Shown here: positions 7,543-15,463 of the stretch, one piece after another
Numbering within the stretch: the first letter of the stretch is position 1
How the letters are laid out: each line of letters opens with the position of its first letter
Origin: an uncultured Eubacteriales bacterium
GTDB taxonomy: Bacteria; Bacillota; Clostridia; Peptostreptococcales; Anaerovoracaceae
NCBI GenBank assembly: GCA_900318155.1
Contig: ONJN01000167.1
Coordinates: forward strand, 1 to 43,026
Reading direction: 5' to 3'
DNA: 43,026 bases
Translations under genes and position numbers: made by a program
Notes under the pieces: model-generated
What the model saw: only the letters and a program-made list of their open reading frames with translations
The model's database searches: none
What the model was told of the DNA's origin: nothing

Positions 7543-7560
7543 GACTGATCGCCCTCCTTC

Positions 7561-7606
7561 CAAAATGAAACAAAGCCGGCACTCCGAACAACCAGGAGTT
7601 CCGGCT
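7561..7606 (-). terminator. Intrinsic terminator or attenuator between gntR and tcdA
   Basis: On the minus strand AGCCGGAACTCC pairs with GGAGTGCCGGCT (one mismatch, 12 positions, 7606-7574) and is followed by TTTGTTTCATTTTG. It follows the GntR-type gene by 100 bases and directly precedes the tcdA ribosome site, so it can end the upstream transcript or attenuate tcdA. Confidence 0.7.
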
Positions 7607-7706
7607 CTGATTTCTTTATATTTCAGCAGTTGCCTGACAGACCTTTCGCCTAAGGCATACTTTGCCCGACGACCCGCTGCCAGCCGGTCATTAAAATCAC
7701 TTCGGC

Positions 7707-8390
7707 TTATTCAAATCGCTTCAGCTTGAACGCCGTGCTGCCTTCGTTTATCACAAACTGTTTCAGGTTATCCGTATGGATGCGGGCGGCATCCGCTGCT
7801 ATTTCCGGTTTTTTGCTTCTCAAAGCGGCAATGATGCGGTTATGCTCGTTCGGCATGTGGCGATATCTTGAAAAATCATCATAATAGAGATATCGGAAGC
7901 GCAGGGCAAGCTCCTGAACCGTTTCCGAAAGCTGGCCCAGCGTTTTATTTCTGCTGCTCACGACGATCTGTCTGTGGAACTGCTCGTCGAGCTCGACCAT
8001 ATCATCAACCTCACCGTTATTGATCGCTTCTTCAAATAGATCTGTTATTCTTTCCAGTTCAGCCAGTTCTTCCTCCTGAATGTATTCGGCGGCGATTGAC
8101 GCGGCCAATGCTTCCAGGTTACTCCGAACGGTCAAAGTATCAATAATGTCCTGGACGGAAATCTCGGATGCGTACGCGCCTCTTCGCGGCTCAATGACGA
8201 CAAGCCCGTCTTTTTCCAGTTTTCGGATCGCTTCTCTTACAGGCGTCCTGCTGACGCCCATTTCTTCAGCAAGATTGACTTCCATCATCCGCGTTCCCGG
8301 CGCGATCTTGCCCTCAAGAATCTGATTCTTCAGCTGTTCATATACAAGCTCTCTGAGCGGCTTATGGCTCTGTAAATCGATATCTAACAT
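7707..8390 (-). CDS. GntR-family transcriptional regulator, FadR subfamily (FCD domain)
   Basis: A 227-residue DNA-binding regulator. The N-terminal winged helix carries PLRELVYEQLKNQILEGKI and MGVSRTPVREAIRKLEKDGL, the hallmark of GntR proteins. The helical C-terminal FCD domain follows, with LDEQFH and HNRIIAAL supplying the Asp and His residues that bind a metal and a small organic acid in this family. The start is ATG 8390, 7 bases after GGGGG; an upstream ATGATG at 8423 lacks a ribosome site. It sits after ispE and before tcdA/hprA on the same strand, ending in a terminator. FadR-type regulators often sense carboxylic acids, so the neighbouring hydroxyacid dehydrogenase is a possible target. 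Effector unknown. Confidence 0.9.
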   Translation of the reverse strand: MLDIDLQSHKPLRELVYEQLKNQILEGKIAPGTRMMEVNLAEEMGVSRTPVREAIRKLEKDGLVVIEPRRGAYASEISVQDIIDTLTVRSNLEALAASIAAEYIQEEELAELERITDLFEEAINNGEVDDMVELDEQFHRQIVVSSRNKTLGQLSETVQELALRFRYLYYDDFSRYRHMPNEHNRIIAALRSKKPEIAADAARIHTDNLKQFVINEGSTAFKLKRFE

Positions 8391-8431
8391 TTTATCCCCC
8401 AAAGCAGTAATAAAAAACATCATACAGACGG

Positions 8432-9385
8432 CTACGTCAGCGTCCGGGTCCGGTAAGCCTCATATCCGGCTGCCCTGACCCGCGCGCAGGCATCTTCCGC
8501 CTGGTTCACATCACTGTACACCGCGAAAACGGTCGGTCCGCTTCCGCTCATCAGCACTTTATCAGCGTCCGTTCCGGACAGAAAATTCTTCAGCCCGGCA
8601 ACCTCTTTAAATTGTGACAAAGTGTAATTCTCCAGTACGTTTATAAAATTTTTATACATCCGGTCATTCCGATCCTTCATATCACGAATCAGCTGTTCGT
8701 TGTCAGGCCTTTCAGGAATGCCGCAATGGTCGATCCCCCGGTAAACCTCAGCCGTAGAAACACTCAGCCTCGGCTTTGCGATCACGATCGGCTTTCTGAT
8801 GCCCTGTACCGGTTCAAGGATCGTTCCCCGCCCGGTCGCCCGCGCACAGGAAGCCGCCCGACGGTCTTGCCGTATCGACTCCGGCAGTTCAGGGTTTGCG
8901 ATTGCCTGCCCCATCGCACAAAACGGAACATCCGATCCCAATTCCCCGCAGAGCCGGAAAATCTCATCCAGGCTCAGATCGAGTTCCCAGATCTTATTCA
9001 GGCTGTGAATGACGGCTGCGCCGTTTCCACTTCCTCCGGCAAGGCCGGCAGCGATCGGAATCCGTTTGAAAAGACGGATCATTATCAGTCCTGCTGGTAC
9101 CTTTTGTCCAAAATTACGAATCATCAGCAGCGCCGCCTTATAGGCAAGGTTTCGTTCGTCCGCCGGCAGGTATCGACGGTTAGAAGTCAGCCTGATCTGC
9201 TGATTTCCGTTCCCGCCGCCCGGATCCTTACGGAATATAACTTTCACATCGTCGTGAAAATACAATTGCTGCATGATTGTGTCGACAGGATGAAAGCCGT
9301 CATTTCCGAGCGGGCCGACATCGATCGACAAATTGATTTTGGCAAAAGAGCGAATCGTTACTTCATTATTTCTTTTTCTTTCCAT
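8432..9385 (-). CDS. ispE: 4-diphosphocytidyl-2-C-methyl-D-erythritol kinase IspE
   Basis: A GHMP kinase of 317 residues that phosphorylates CDP-ME in the MEP isoprenoid pathway. Lys16 in FAKINLSIDV and Asp152 in GSDVPFC are the catalytic pair, the ATP loop is PIAAGLAGGSGNGAA, and SGSGPTVFAVY is motif 3. Between the residues after GSDVPFC and GRGTIL there is an insertion of about 20 residues, rich in Arg and Glu, absent from the common IspE. The start is ATG 9385: the frame runs 31 codons further upstream through the tail of the preceding gene but those residues are a shadow of its Lys-rich end. There is no strong ribosome site; the gene starts inside the 3' end of the upstream gene (20-base overlap), so translational coupling is likely. 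Confidence 0.9.
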   Translation of the reverse strand: MERKRNNEVTIRSFAKINLSIDVGPLGNDGFHPVDTIMQQLYFHDDVKVIFRKDPGGGNGNQQIRLTSNRRYLPADERNLAYKAALLMIRNFGQKVPAGLIMIRLFKRIPIAAGLAGGSGNGAAVIHSLNKIWELDLSLDEIFRLCGELGSDVPFCAMGQAIANPELPESIRQDRRAASCARATGRGTILEPVQGIRKPIVIAKPRLSVSTAEVYRGIDHCGIPERPDNEQLIRDMKDRNDRMYKNFINVLENYTLSQFKEVAGLKNFLSGTDADKVLMSGSGPTVFAVYSDVNQAEDACARVRAAGYEAYRTRTLT

Positions 9386-10226
9386 AATTATTTGCTTTAC
9401 GCGCCGCCTTTTCCGCTTCTTTTTTCGCTTTTTCCGCTTCAGCGATCGCCCGGCGGCCGGTTTTATACGTAGATCCACCTTCTGATGCAGGCCGCGGCCG
9501 CTTCACACGATACGCATCGCCGTCGCGGAACGGGTCATCCTTGGCATTTCCGGTCCCTTTTCTCGCCTGTTTCTTTTTCTGTTTTTCCAGTGCCTTCTTA
9601 TGTTCAGCAACAACCTGCTGTACAGATTTTCCAGTTTTCTGGGCTTCTTTATATGGATTGAACGTCGATTTCTTTCCGGCCTCGACTGCTTCATCGATTT
9701 TCTGTTTTTGGGACTGCCTCATGGTGAAGAAAATCATCCCACCGAACAAGACGAACATCATCACCATATAAACCATCGTGTCGCGGGTTTGATTCAGCGT
9801 CCTGAAACGAATTTTCTGATCAGCCGGCAGCGTACCGCCGTCGTTGGCTGTAAATCCCTTTGAAAGAGTGCATGTATAATACGTATTGTCCTGAATCGCA
9901 TTGCTTCCCCGTACCTTGACCTTATTTGTATCAATAGTGATCAGTGCAAACTTTGGATTTTTGGAATTATAATAGATTCTGGTCGGAAACGCTTTCCCTT
10001 CGTCGTTGGTGATTTTGAACTTATCCTTATTGACTGCCTTTGACGCCTTATTGCCCACGGCCTTGTTGAAATAAACCTTGACACACATATTGTCCTTGGT
10101 TGTTTTTTCCTGACCGTTGAACGGAACTGTTTTCTCGATCTTCAGACTCTCCGCGCCAAAACAAAAAACAGATGACAGCATGACCATGACGATCGCCAAG
10201 CTAACTGCTGCACAGACTTTCTTCAT
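9366..10226 (-). CDS. Exported single-pass protein with Ig-like domain and basic cytoplasmic tail
   Basis: A 286-residue protein I cannot name. Residues 1-25 are a signal peptide (MKKVCAAVSLAIVMVMLSSV). Residues 30-145 look like a bacterial Ig-like domain of the SbsA type (DNMCVKVYFNKAVGNK, KIRFRTLNQT). A membrane helix is at about 150-169 (MVYMVMMFVLFGGMIFF), followed by about 115 residues that are strongly basic and end in alternating Ala/Lys/Glu with a Lys run (NNYGKKKK). Topology is therefore outside Ig domain, one span, inside basic tail. The end of the span and following MRQSQKQK recall YajC of the Sec system, a weak similarity only. GGAGG is 7 bases before the ATG. It overlaps tadA by 4 bases upstream and ispE by 20 bases downstream. 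The tail could bind RNA, ribosomes or acidic lipid; that is speculation. Confidence 0.75.
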   Translation of the reverse strand: MKKVCAAVSLAIVMVMLSSVFCFGAESLKIEKTVPFNGQEKTTKDNMCVKVYFNKAVGNKASKAVNKDKFKITNDEGKAFPTRIYYNSKNPKFALITIDTNKVKVRGSNAIQDNTYYTCTLSKGFTANDGGTLPADQKIRFRTLNQTRDTMVYMVMMFVLFGGMIFFTMRQSQKQKIDEAVEAGKKSTFNPYKEAQKTGKSVQQVVAEHKKALEKQKKKQARKGTGNAKDDPFRDGDAYRVKRPRPASEGGSTYKTGRRAIAEAEKAKKEAEKAARKANNYGKKKK

Positions 10227-10723
10227 ATTATATCCTCCGATGTGTTTTTTTCTGTACCGCCCTTTTTACCGCGCTGCATACGCAGAGTTCTGAAGAAATT
10301 CTTCATGACCGCGGAACATTCGTCTTTCATGATACCGGTTTCTGTCACAACACGGTGATTCAGTTCCGGATTGTCCACAACATTCAGAACGGAGCCGCAC
10401 GCACCCGCTTTGGGATCATCGGTTCCGATATAAAGCTGCTCCATTCTCGACCAGATCAGCGCACCCGCGCACATCGCACACGGTTCACACGTAACGTACA
10501 TGGAACATCCGATCAGCCGCCAGCCCCCCAGTACTTTCGCTGCCCGCCGTATGGCGATCATCTCCGCGTGCGCCGTCGGATCTTTCAGCGTCTCGGTCAG
10601 ATTGTGCCCTCTCGCAATGATCTCTCCGTCTTTGACAATGACCGCTCCCACCGGTACTTCTCCGGCCGCTGCAGCCCTGCCGGCCTCAATCAACGCCTCA
10701 TTCATAAACCTCATTTTATTCAT
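10223..10723 (-). CDS. tadA: tRNA-specific adenosine deaminase TadA
   Basis: A 166-residue zinc deaminase making inosine at position 34 of tRNA-Arg, needed for decoding CGN codons. The active site is complete: His52-Ala-Glu54 in TAHAEM, and Cys82/Cys85 in CEPCAMC, with GEVPVGAVIV near the N-terminus. The start is taken at ATG 10723 because MNKMRFMNEALIEA aligns with the usual TadA start; ATG 10705 is the alternative. There is no ribosome site, and the predicted promoter ends only 10 bases upstream, so the mRNA may be nearly leaderless. It is the first gene of a minus-strand run through ispE. It is divergent from mscL. Confidence 0.92.
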   Translation of the reverse strand: MNKMRFMNEALIEAGRAAAAGEVPVGAVIVKDGEIIARGHNLTETLKDPTAHAEMIAIRRAAKVLGGWRLIGCSMYVTCEPCAMCAGALIWSRMEQLYIGTDDPKAGACGSVLNVVDNPELNHRVVTETGIMKDECSAVMKNFFRTLRMQRGKKGGTEKNTSEDII

Positions 10724-10733
10724 ACATTTATGA

Positions 10734-10762
10734 AGTATACAACAATTTAATACAGTATTCAA
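10734..10762 (-). promoter_or_regulatory. Promoter of tadA (near-leaderless)
   Basis: Minus strand TTGAAT (10762-10757), 17-base spacer, TATACT (10739-10734). The predicted start of transcription is only about 4 bases before the tadA ATG at 10723. Confidence 0.65.
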
Positions 10763-10844
10763 GAATAATTTGTACTAAATATAATACAAAAAACATGATT
10801 CCGCCCCGCAGACTTCAAAAAATACATTTTTCTGTCTGTTAGCA

Positions 10845-10873
10845 TTGAATTCAGCAAAAATAATCAGTATACT
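10845..10873 (+). promoter_or_regulatory. Promoter of mscL
   Basis: TTGAAT (10845-10850), 17-base spacer, TATACT (10868-10873). The two hexamers and the spacing are identical to those of the divergent tadA promoter. Leader of about 37 bases to the mscL ATG with AGGAGG. Confidence 0.75.
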
Positions 10874-10916
10874 ATTGAAAAGTATTAAAATTTATGGATT
10901 TCTAGGAGGAATTATT

Positions 10917-11432
10917 ATGAAAAAGTTAATAGCTGAATTCAAAGAATTCGCGACACAGGGAAGTATGATGGACCTGGCCGTAGGTATGATCATCGGTGCT
11001 GCGTTCACATCGATCATCAACTCGCTGGTTGATGACATCATCAACCCGGTCATCGGTATTTTCACCGGAAAAATCGATTTTTCAAGTCTTTTTGTCGCAC
11101 TGGACGGCAATCATTATGACTCACTGAAAGCCGCTCAGGACGCCGGTGCTGCCGTAATCAAATACGGTTCATTCCTTTCCGCACTCATTAACTTTATCAT
11201 CGTGGCACTCGTCGTATTCTTCATGATGAAAGGCCTCTCCGCGCTCCGTAAAGCGACCGGAACAGAAGCTGCAGAAGAAGAAGCTGCGACAAAGGCCTGC
11301 CCGTTCTGTAAAACAGAGATCGCGCTTGAAGCAACACGCTGCCCGAACTGTACATCTGAACTTCCGGCTGTAGAAGCACCTGCGCCTGAAGAAGTGCCTT
11401 CGCCAGAAATTGAAGCCGCTCCGGCAGAATAA
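10917..11432 (+). CDS. mscL: Large-conductance mechanosensitive channel MscL with C-terminal zinc ribbon
   Basis: A 171-residue channel that opens under membrane tension to release solutes on osmotic downshock. The N-terminal helix and TM1 (EFATQGSMMDLAVGMIIGAAF) and TM2 (FLSALINFIIVALVVFFMMK) are typical MscL. After TM2 the usual short helical bundle is replaced or followed by a zinc-ribbon-like unit, CPFC at 128-131 and CPNC at 142-145, and a Pro/Ala/Glu acidic tail. Such ribbons occur in some Firmicute MscL. The ATG at 10917 is 7 bases after AGGAGG; a longer TTG frame would overlap the promoter. It has its own promoter, and the next gene, cvpA-like, follows after 76 bases without an obvious terminator. 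Confidence 0.93.
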   Translation: MKKLIAEFKEFATQGSMMDLAVGMIIGAAFTSIINSLVDDIINPVIGIFTGKIDFSSLFVALDGNHYDSLKAAQDAGAAVIKYGSFLSALINFIIVALVVFFMMKGLSALRKATGTEAAEEEAATKACPFCKTEIALEATRCPNCTSELPAVEAPAPEEVPSPEIEAAPAE

Positions 11433-11508
11433 ACGGCCGCGGCAAAGACAGACAGGAGCCGTACTGGCTACTTTTACGCAGTAAATTGAGAAAAGAGGTA
11501 CACAAAAT

Positions 11509-12153
11509 ATGCTGATGGATGCCATCTCGTGTTTAATCGTACTGTTTTCCGCCATTTTCTATGCACGCAAAGGTTTTGCCCTGACTATGATCAGCATGTT
11601 TCAGGGCATCGCGTGCATAGTTTTTGGCCTGCTTTTCTGTGAAGATGTCGGTTCTTTCCTTAAAAACAAAACCGGCTTCGGTGATTACCTCACCACTTCA
11701 CTGACAAACGCATTTTCGGAAAATGTTCAGGAATCAACATTTTATAAATCGATTCCTGATATTTTTAACAACTGGGTATCGGACGCCGCCAACACAACGA
11801 TACGGCACACGGCAGACGCTGCCGCATCCGTCATCACCACGATCATCGGTTTTCTTCTGATTGTGCTGGCAGTGAAACTGATCTGTTTTTTCTTTGCCCG
11901 GATCTTCTCCAGAGAAAACCGTCGGGGCCCGTTTGCGCTGGCGGACAGTCTGGTCGGCATGGGACTCGGAGTCGTCCTGGGTATTTTCTATATGCTGATC
12001 TTTTACACGGTCATAGCGGCTCTGATGCACTTCATACCAGAAGGCCTCGCAAAAATAATCAATGCTTCACTGGACAATTCTGCTTTCAGTGGTAAACTAT
12101 ATAATAACAATTTCATTTTAATGAACATTAAAAATCTGTTTATCAGGATATAG
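11509..12153 (+). CDS. CvpA-family membrane protein
   Basis: A 214-residue protein with about four membrane helices. The opening (MLMDAISCLIVLFSAIFYARKGF), with a G near the second helix and a C-terminal pair of helices around DSLVGMGLGVVLGIFYM, is the CvpA/colicin V production layout. The middle, about residues 60-100, is a longer hydrophilic loop than in short CvpA. CvpA proteins are inner-membrane proteins of unclear function, linked to envelope integrity and often encoded near nucleotide synthesis genes. AGAGG lies about 10 bases upstream. It ends 26 bases before pyrC and is probably transcribed with the pyr genes. Confidence 0.8.
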   Translation: MLMDAISCLIVLFSAIFYARKGFALTMISMFQGIACIVFGLLFCEDVGSFLKNKTGFGDYLTTSLTNAFSENVQESTFYKSIPDIFNNWVSDAANTTIRHTADAAASVITTIIGFLLIVLAVKLICFFFARIFSRENRRGPFALADSLVGMGLGVVLGIFYMLIFYTVIAALMHFIPEGLAKIINASLDNSAFSGKLYNNNFILMNIKNLFIRI

Positions 12154-12179
12154 ATTGCCGTACCGGTGAAGGAGAAACA

Positions 12180-13499
12180 ATGAATACACTGCTGACAAAC
12201 GGAACAGTATATTTTGATCACGAGTGGAGGAACGCAGACCTTCTGATCACTGACGATAATCTGTTTGTTTTTGACGATAAGCACATGATCGATCTGCCGA
12301 ATCCCGACAGATCGTTTTCATGTGACGGGAAAATCATTTTGCCCGGTTTCACGGATGTTCACGTACATTTCCGCGAACCCGGGTATTCTTATAAAGAAAC
12401 GATCCGGACCGGTACCGACGCGGCGCTGCGCGGCGGATACACCTGTGTCTGCACAATGCCGAATCTTAATCCGGTCCCGTCGACAATAGACGGCCTGAAG
12501 GCCCAGTTGGATCTTATCCGGGCGGACAGCCGTATCCGCATCCTGCCCTACGGCGCGATAACAATCCGTCAGGACGGCCGCAGCGAGCTTTCCGATATGG
12601 AAGCCCTGGCACCCTTTGTCTGCGGATTCACAGATGACGGCAAAGGAATACAGGATAAAGGACTGATGCGCGCAGCAATGGAAACGGCCGCAGCCCTCGG
12701 CAAACCAATCGCGGCCCACTGTGAAGATGAAAAACTGCTCGGAGGAACGTCCATTCACGACGGAATCTACGCGGAATCTATCGGTCACACCGGGATCAGT
12801 TCCAGGAGCGAATGGGCTCAGATTGAACGTGACATCCGGCTGGCAGATGACACCGGATGCGCTTATCACGTATGCCATATTTCGACAAAGGAAGCCGTCG
12901 AAATCATCCGCGACGCGAAGAAATCAAATCTCGATGTAACATGCGAAACAGGCCCACATTATCTGACTTTGTCCGACAAGGATCTACTCGGGCTTGATCC
13001 ACGTCTTCCGGAAAACGGACGCTTTAAAATGAATCCGCCTATCCGCGGCGAAGCGGATCAGAAAGCGCTCCTCATCGGGCTGGCGGACGGAACAGTTGAC
13101 ATGATCGCGACCGATCACGCGCCGCACAGCACAGAAGAAAAGAGCCGCGGTATCCTGAACAGCGCGTTCGGGATCGTCGGACTTGAAACGTCATTTCCGG
13201 TACTCTACACGCATCTCGTTAAGACAGGTTTTCTGACGGCCGAAGGGCTGGCGGACAAAATGTCAGGCGCTCCGCGCCGACGCTTCAACCTGCCCGGGCT
13301 CCCGGAACTGAGCTACGGAAAAAACCCGCTGACAGGAAATGCTTCTGCAGATCTCACGGTGATAGACCCGCGCGCCCGCTGCAGAATCGATCCGAAAAGC
13401 TTTGTCGGAAAGGGGCGGGCGACGCCTTTTGACGGCTGGACCGTAAACGGGAACGTGGTTATGACGATTGCCGGCGGAGAAATTCGCTTTCAGGCGTAA
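12180..13499 (+). CDS. pyrC: Dihydroorotase PyrC (class I)
   Basis: 439 residues, the amidohydrolase that closes carbamoyl aspartate to dihydroorotate, third step to UMP. The zinc site is seen as His61 and His63 in DVHVHFREPG, with further ligands in CETGPHYL and the catalytic Asp in ATDHAPHS. Length and motifs match the Firmicute class I enzyme. GGAG lies 7 bases before the ATG. First enzyme gene of the pyr cluster; pyrK follows after 11 bases. No PyrR-type attenuator is recognisable in the 26 bases between cvpA and pyrC, so regulation must act further upstream or in another way. Confidence 0.96.
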   Translation: MNTLLTNGTVYFDHEWRNADLLITDDNLFVFDDKHMIDLPNPDRSFSCDGKIILPGFTDVHVHFREPGYSYKETIRTGTDAALRGGYTCVCTMPNLNPVPSTIDGLKAQLDLIRADSRIRILPYGAITIRQDGRSELSDMEALAPFVCGFTDDGKGIQDKGLMRAAMETAAALGKPIAAHCEDEKLLGGTSIHDGIYAESIGHTGISSRSEWAQIERDIRLADDTGCAYHVCHISTKEAVEIIRDAKKSNLDVTCETGPHYLTLSDKDLLGLDPRLPENGRFKMNPPIRGEADQKALLIGLADGTVDMIATDHAPHSTEEKSRGILNSAFGIVGLETSFPVLYTHLVKTGFLTAEGLADKMSGAPRRRFNLPGLPELSYGKNPLTGNASADLTVIDPRARCRIDPKSFVGKGRATPFDGWTVNGNVVMTIAGGEIRFQA

Positions 13500-13510
13500 A
13501 AGGAAATACT

Positions 13511-14242
13511 ATGGACAACAAAACGCTGACGATCGACCTCGTCAAACAGATAAACAAAGATACATATTATATGAAACTCCGCGGTGACTGCCGGGAGATC
13601 CGCGCGCCGGGACAGTTCATCAATATTTCTCTTCCCGGCCGTTTCCTGAGGCGTCCGATTTCGATTTTTGAATATACGGACGATTCGGTGTCTGTCCTGT
13701 TCAAGGTAGTCGGCCGGGGCACGGCGGACATGGCGGACATGACACCCGGGACAGACCTTGAAGTACTTCTGCCGCTGGGAAACGGCTTTGACGTAAACCT
13801 TGCCGGAAATACTCCTCTGTTGGTCGCCGGCGGCATCGGCATGCCGCCGATCTATGGAGTCGCCAGAGAGCTTTGTGCCCGCGGGATCAGCCCGCAGATC
13901 ATCTGCGGATTCAACACGGAAAACGACGTTTTGCCGCTGGAATGCTTCACAGAACTCGGGCTCAGGCCGACCGTCACGACGATCGACGGTTCCGTCGGAA
14001 AAAAAGGGCTCGTAACCGATGTGATGCGGGAGATGACCTTTGACTACGTCTTCGCCTGCGGACCAAAAGCAATGCTTCGCGCGGTGTATGAACAAAGCCC
14101 GAGCGGGCAGTTCAGCTTTGAGGAACGGATGGGCTGCGGTTTCGGGGCCTGTATGGGCTGCACCTGCCGGACAAAGAACGGCTTCAAACGGATCTGCACG
14201 GACGGACCGGTTTTATCGCGCGAGGAAATCATCTGGGACTGA
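13511..14242 (+). CDS. pyrK: Dihydroorotate dehydrogenase electron transfer subunit PyrK
   Basis: 243 residues. It takes electrons from the PyrD subunit and passes them to NAD+. The FAD-binding segment LRRPISIFEY is near residue 50 and an NAD-binding region with LVAGGIGMPPIYG follows. The [2Fe-2S] cluster cysteines are complete near the C-terminus in MGCGFGACMGCTC plus the Cys of KRICTDGP. Length is slightly under the usual 250. AGGA lies 7 bases before the ATG. It sits before pyrD, as in other Firmicutes with the class 1B enzyme; 132 non-coding bases separate them. Confidence 0.95.
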   Translation: MDNKTLTIDLVKQINKDTYYMKLRGDCREIRAPGQFINISLPGRFLRRPISIFEYTDDSVSVLFKVVGRGTADMADMTPGTDLEVLLPLGNGFDVNLAGNTPLLVAGGIGMPPIYGVARELCARGISPQIICGFNTENDVLPLECFTELGLRPTVTTIDGSVGKKGLVTDVMREMTFDYVFACGPKAMLRAVYEQSPSGQFSFEERMGCGFGACMGCTCRTKNGFKRICTDGPVLSREEIIWD

Positions 14243-14374
14243 TGCGGTTCCGAACCGGAGCCGAACCACGTCCGCTTTCAGTACCTGCACCGCGTTCCTG
14301 ATCAGATCGACGCTACAGGAACCGAGCCGGCGCCTTGTACGAGAAATTTCAAACACTGCCCTGGAGGAATAAAC

Positions 14375-15283
14375 ATGACTAATCTGAACGTCGACTTATG
14401 CGGCATCACCCTCGATAATCCGGTTATTCCCGCGAGCGGAACATTCGGATACGGAAAAGAATTCGCAAAACTGTATGATCTGGACATCCTCGGTTCGATC
14501 TCGTTCAAAGGGACGACGCTTGAACCCCGTTTCGGCAATCCGCTTCCGCGCATCGCGGAATGCGGCGGCGGGATGCTGAACGCCGTCGGACTCCAGAATC
14601 CGGGACTGGAAGAAGTCTGCCGGACAGAGCTGAAAGACTTTGCTGATATTTTCCATAAACCGCTCATCGCTAACATCAGCGGATTTTCAATCAAAGAATA
14701 CGCAGCCTGTGCTGAAGTCATGGACAAAGAGGACCAGGTCGGAATCCTGGAAATCAACATCAGCTGCCCCAATGTACACAGCGGCGGGATGTCTTTCGGC
14801 GTCGAGCCGGAATCGGCTGCGGCGGTCACGCGCGCCGTTAAAGAAGTCACAGCCAAGCCGGTCTTTATCAAACTGACGCCGAACGTGACCGACATCACGC
14901 TGATCGCGCGCGCCTGCGAAGACGCGGGGGCCGACGGGCTGAGCCTGATTAATACGCTGCTCGGAATGCGTATCGATATCCGTACCCGGAAGCCGGTGCT
15001 GGCCAACCGGACCGGAGGTCTTTCCGGACCAGCCGTTTTTCCGGTCGCGGTCAGGATGGTCAATCAGGTCACGCAGGCAGTAAACATCCCGGTCATGGGC
15101 ATGGGCGGCGTCTCCTCCGCGGAGGACGTCATAGAAATGATGATGGCCGGTGCGACGGCCGTACAGGTCGGGGCAGCGAATCTGCGCGATCCGTACGCCT
15201 GCAAAAAAATCATCGAAGACCTGCCGCCGCTGCTGGAGGAACTCGGAATTGACAATATTTCAGACATAATCGGAATCGTATAG
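14375..15283 (+). CDS. pyrD: Dihydroorotate dehydrogenase (NAD+), catalytic subunit PyrD class 1B
   Basis: 302 residues, an FMN TIM barrel that oxidises dihydroorotate to orotate; with PyrK it uses NAD+. The active-site Cys is in EINISCPNVHSGG. PVIPASGTFGYG near the N-terminus and GMGGVSSAEDVIEMMMAGA near the C-terminus are the FMN phosphate sites. The Cys base marks class 1 (soluble) rather than the membrane class 2 enzyme, and the partner pyrK confirms 1B. TGGAGG lies 7 bases upstream of the ATG. It is followed by 180 bases before pyrF. Confidence 0.96.
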   Translation: MTNLNVDLCGITLDNPVIPASGTFGYGKEFAKLYDLDILGSISFKGTTLEPRFGNPLPRIAECGGGMLNAVGLQNPGLEEVCRTELKDFADIFHKPLIANISGFSIKEYAACAEVMDKEDQVGILEINISCPNVHSGGMSFGVEPESAAAVTRAVKEVTAKPVFIKLTPNVTDITLIARACEDAGADGLSLINTLLGMRIDIRTRKPVLANRTGGLSGPAVFPVAVRMVNQVTQAVNIPVMGMGGVSSAEDVIEMMMAGATAVQVGAANLRDPYACKKIIEDLPPLLEELGIDNISDIIGIV

Positions 15284-15463
15284 ACTACATAAGGTCAGCC
15301 CGTAAGGCGCATACAATAATCATAAAGGCGGTGCCTGATCCGCCCGACGGGCGGCCGCGCTGAAACCCGAAAATGGGCAGATGCGCCGGAACCCGCCGGA
15401 CATACGGGCCGCACCAGAGTCCGCCGGGGGCGACTGCACCAAACAGCCAGAAAGGAGCACGCT
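15284..15463 (+). other. pyrD-pyrF intergenic stretch with small GC hairpin
   Basis: 180 bases without a convincing gene. CCGCCC/GGGCGG at 15340-15354 can form a 6-bp stem with a 3-base loop, not followed by U. I see no promoter or PyrR-type binding loop. It is the longest gap inside the pyr cluster. Confidence 0.3.

Noticed and set aside
7607..7700. Glycine riboswitch or T-box before tcdA.
   Set aside because: A CAGGCAA-like piece is present but the other conserved segments of the glycine aptamer and the T-box GGUGGNACC sequence are absent.
8386..8423. Upstream ATGATG start for the GntR regulator.
   Set aside because: No ribosome site there, while ATG 8390 has GGGGG at good spacing.
15284..15463. 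Small gene or PyrR attenuator between pyrD and pyrF.
   Set aside because: No frame with a ribosome site and no U-tract hairpin; only a short GC stem.
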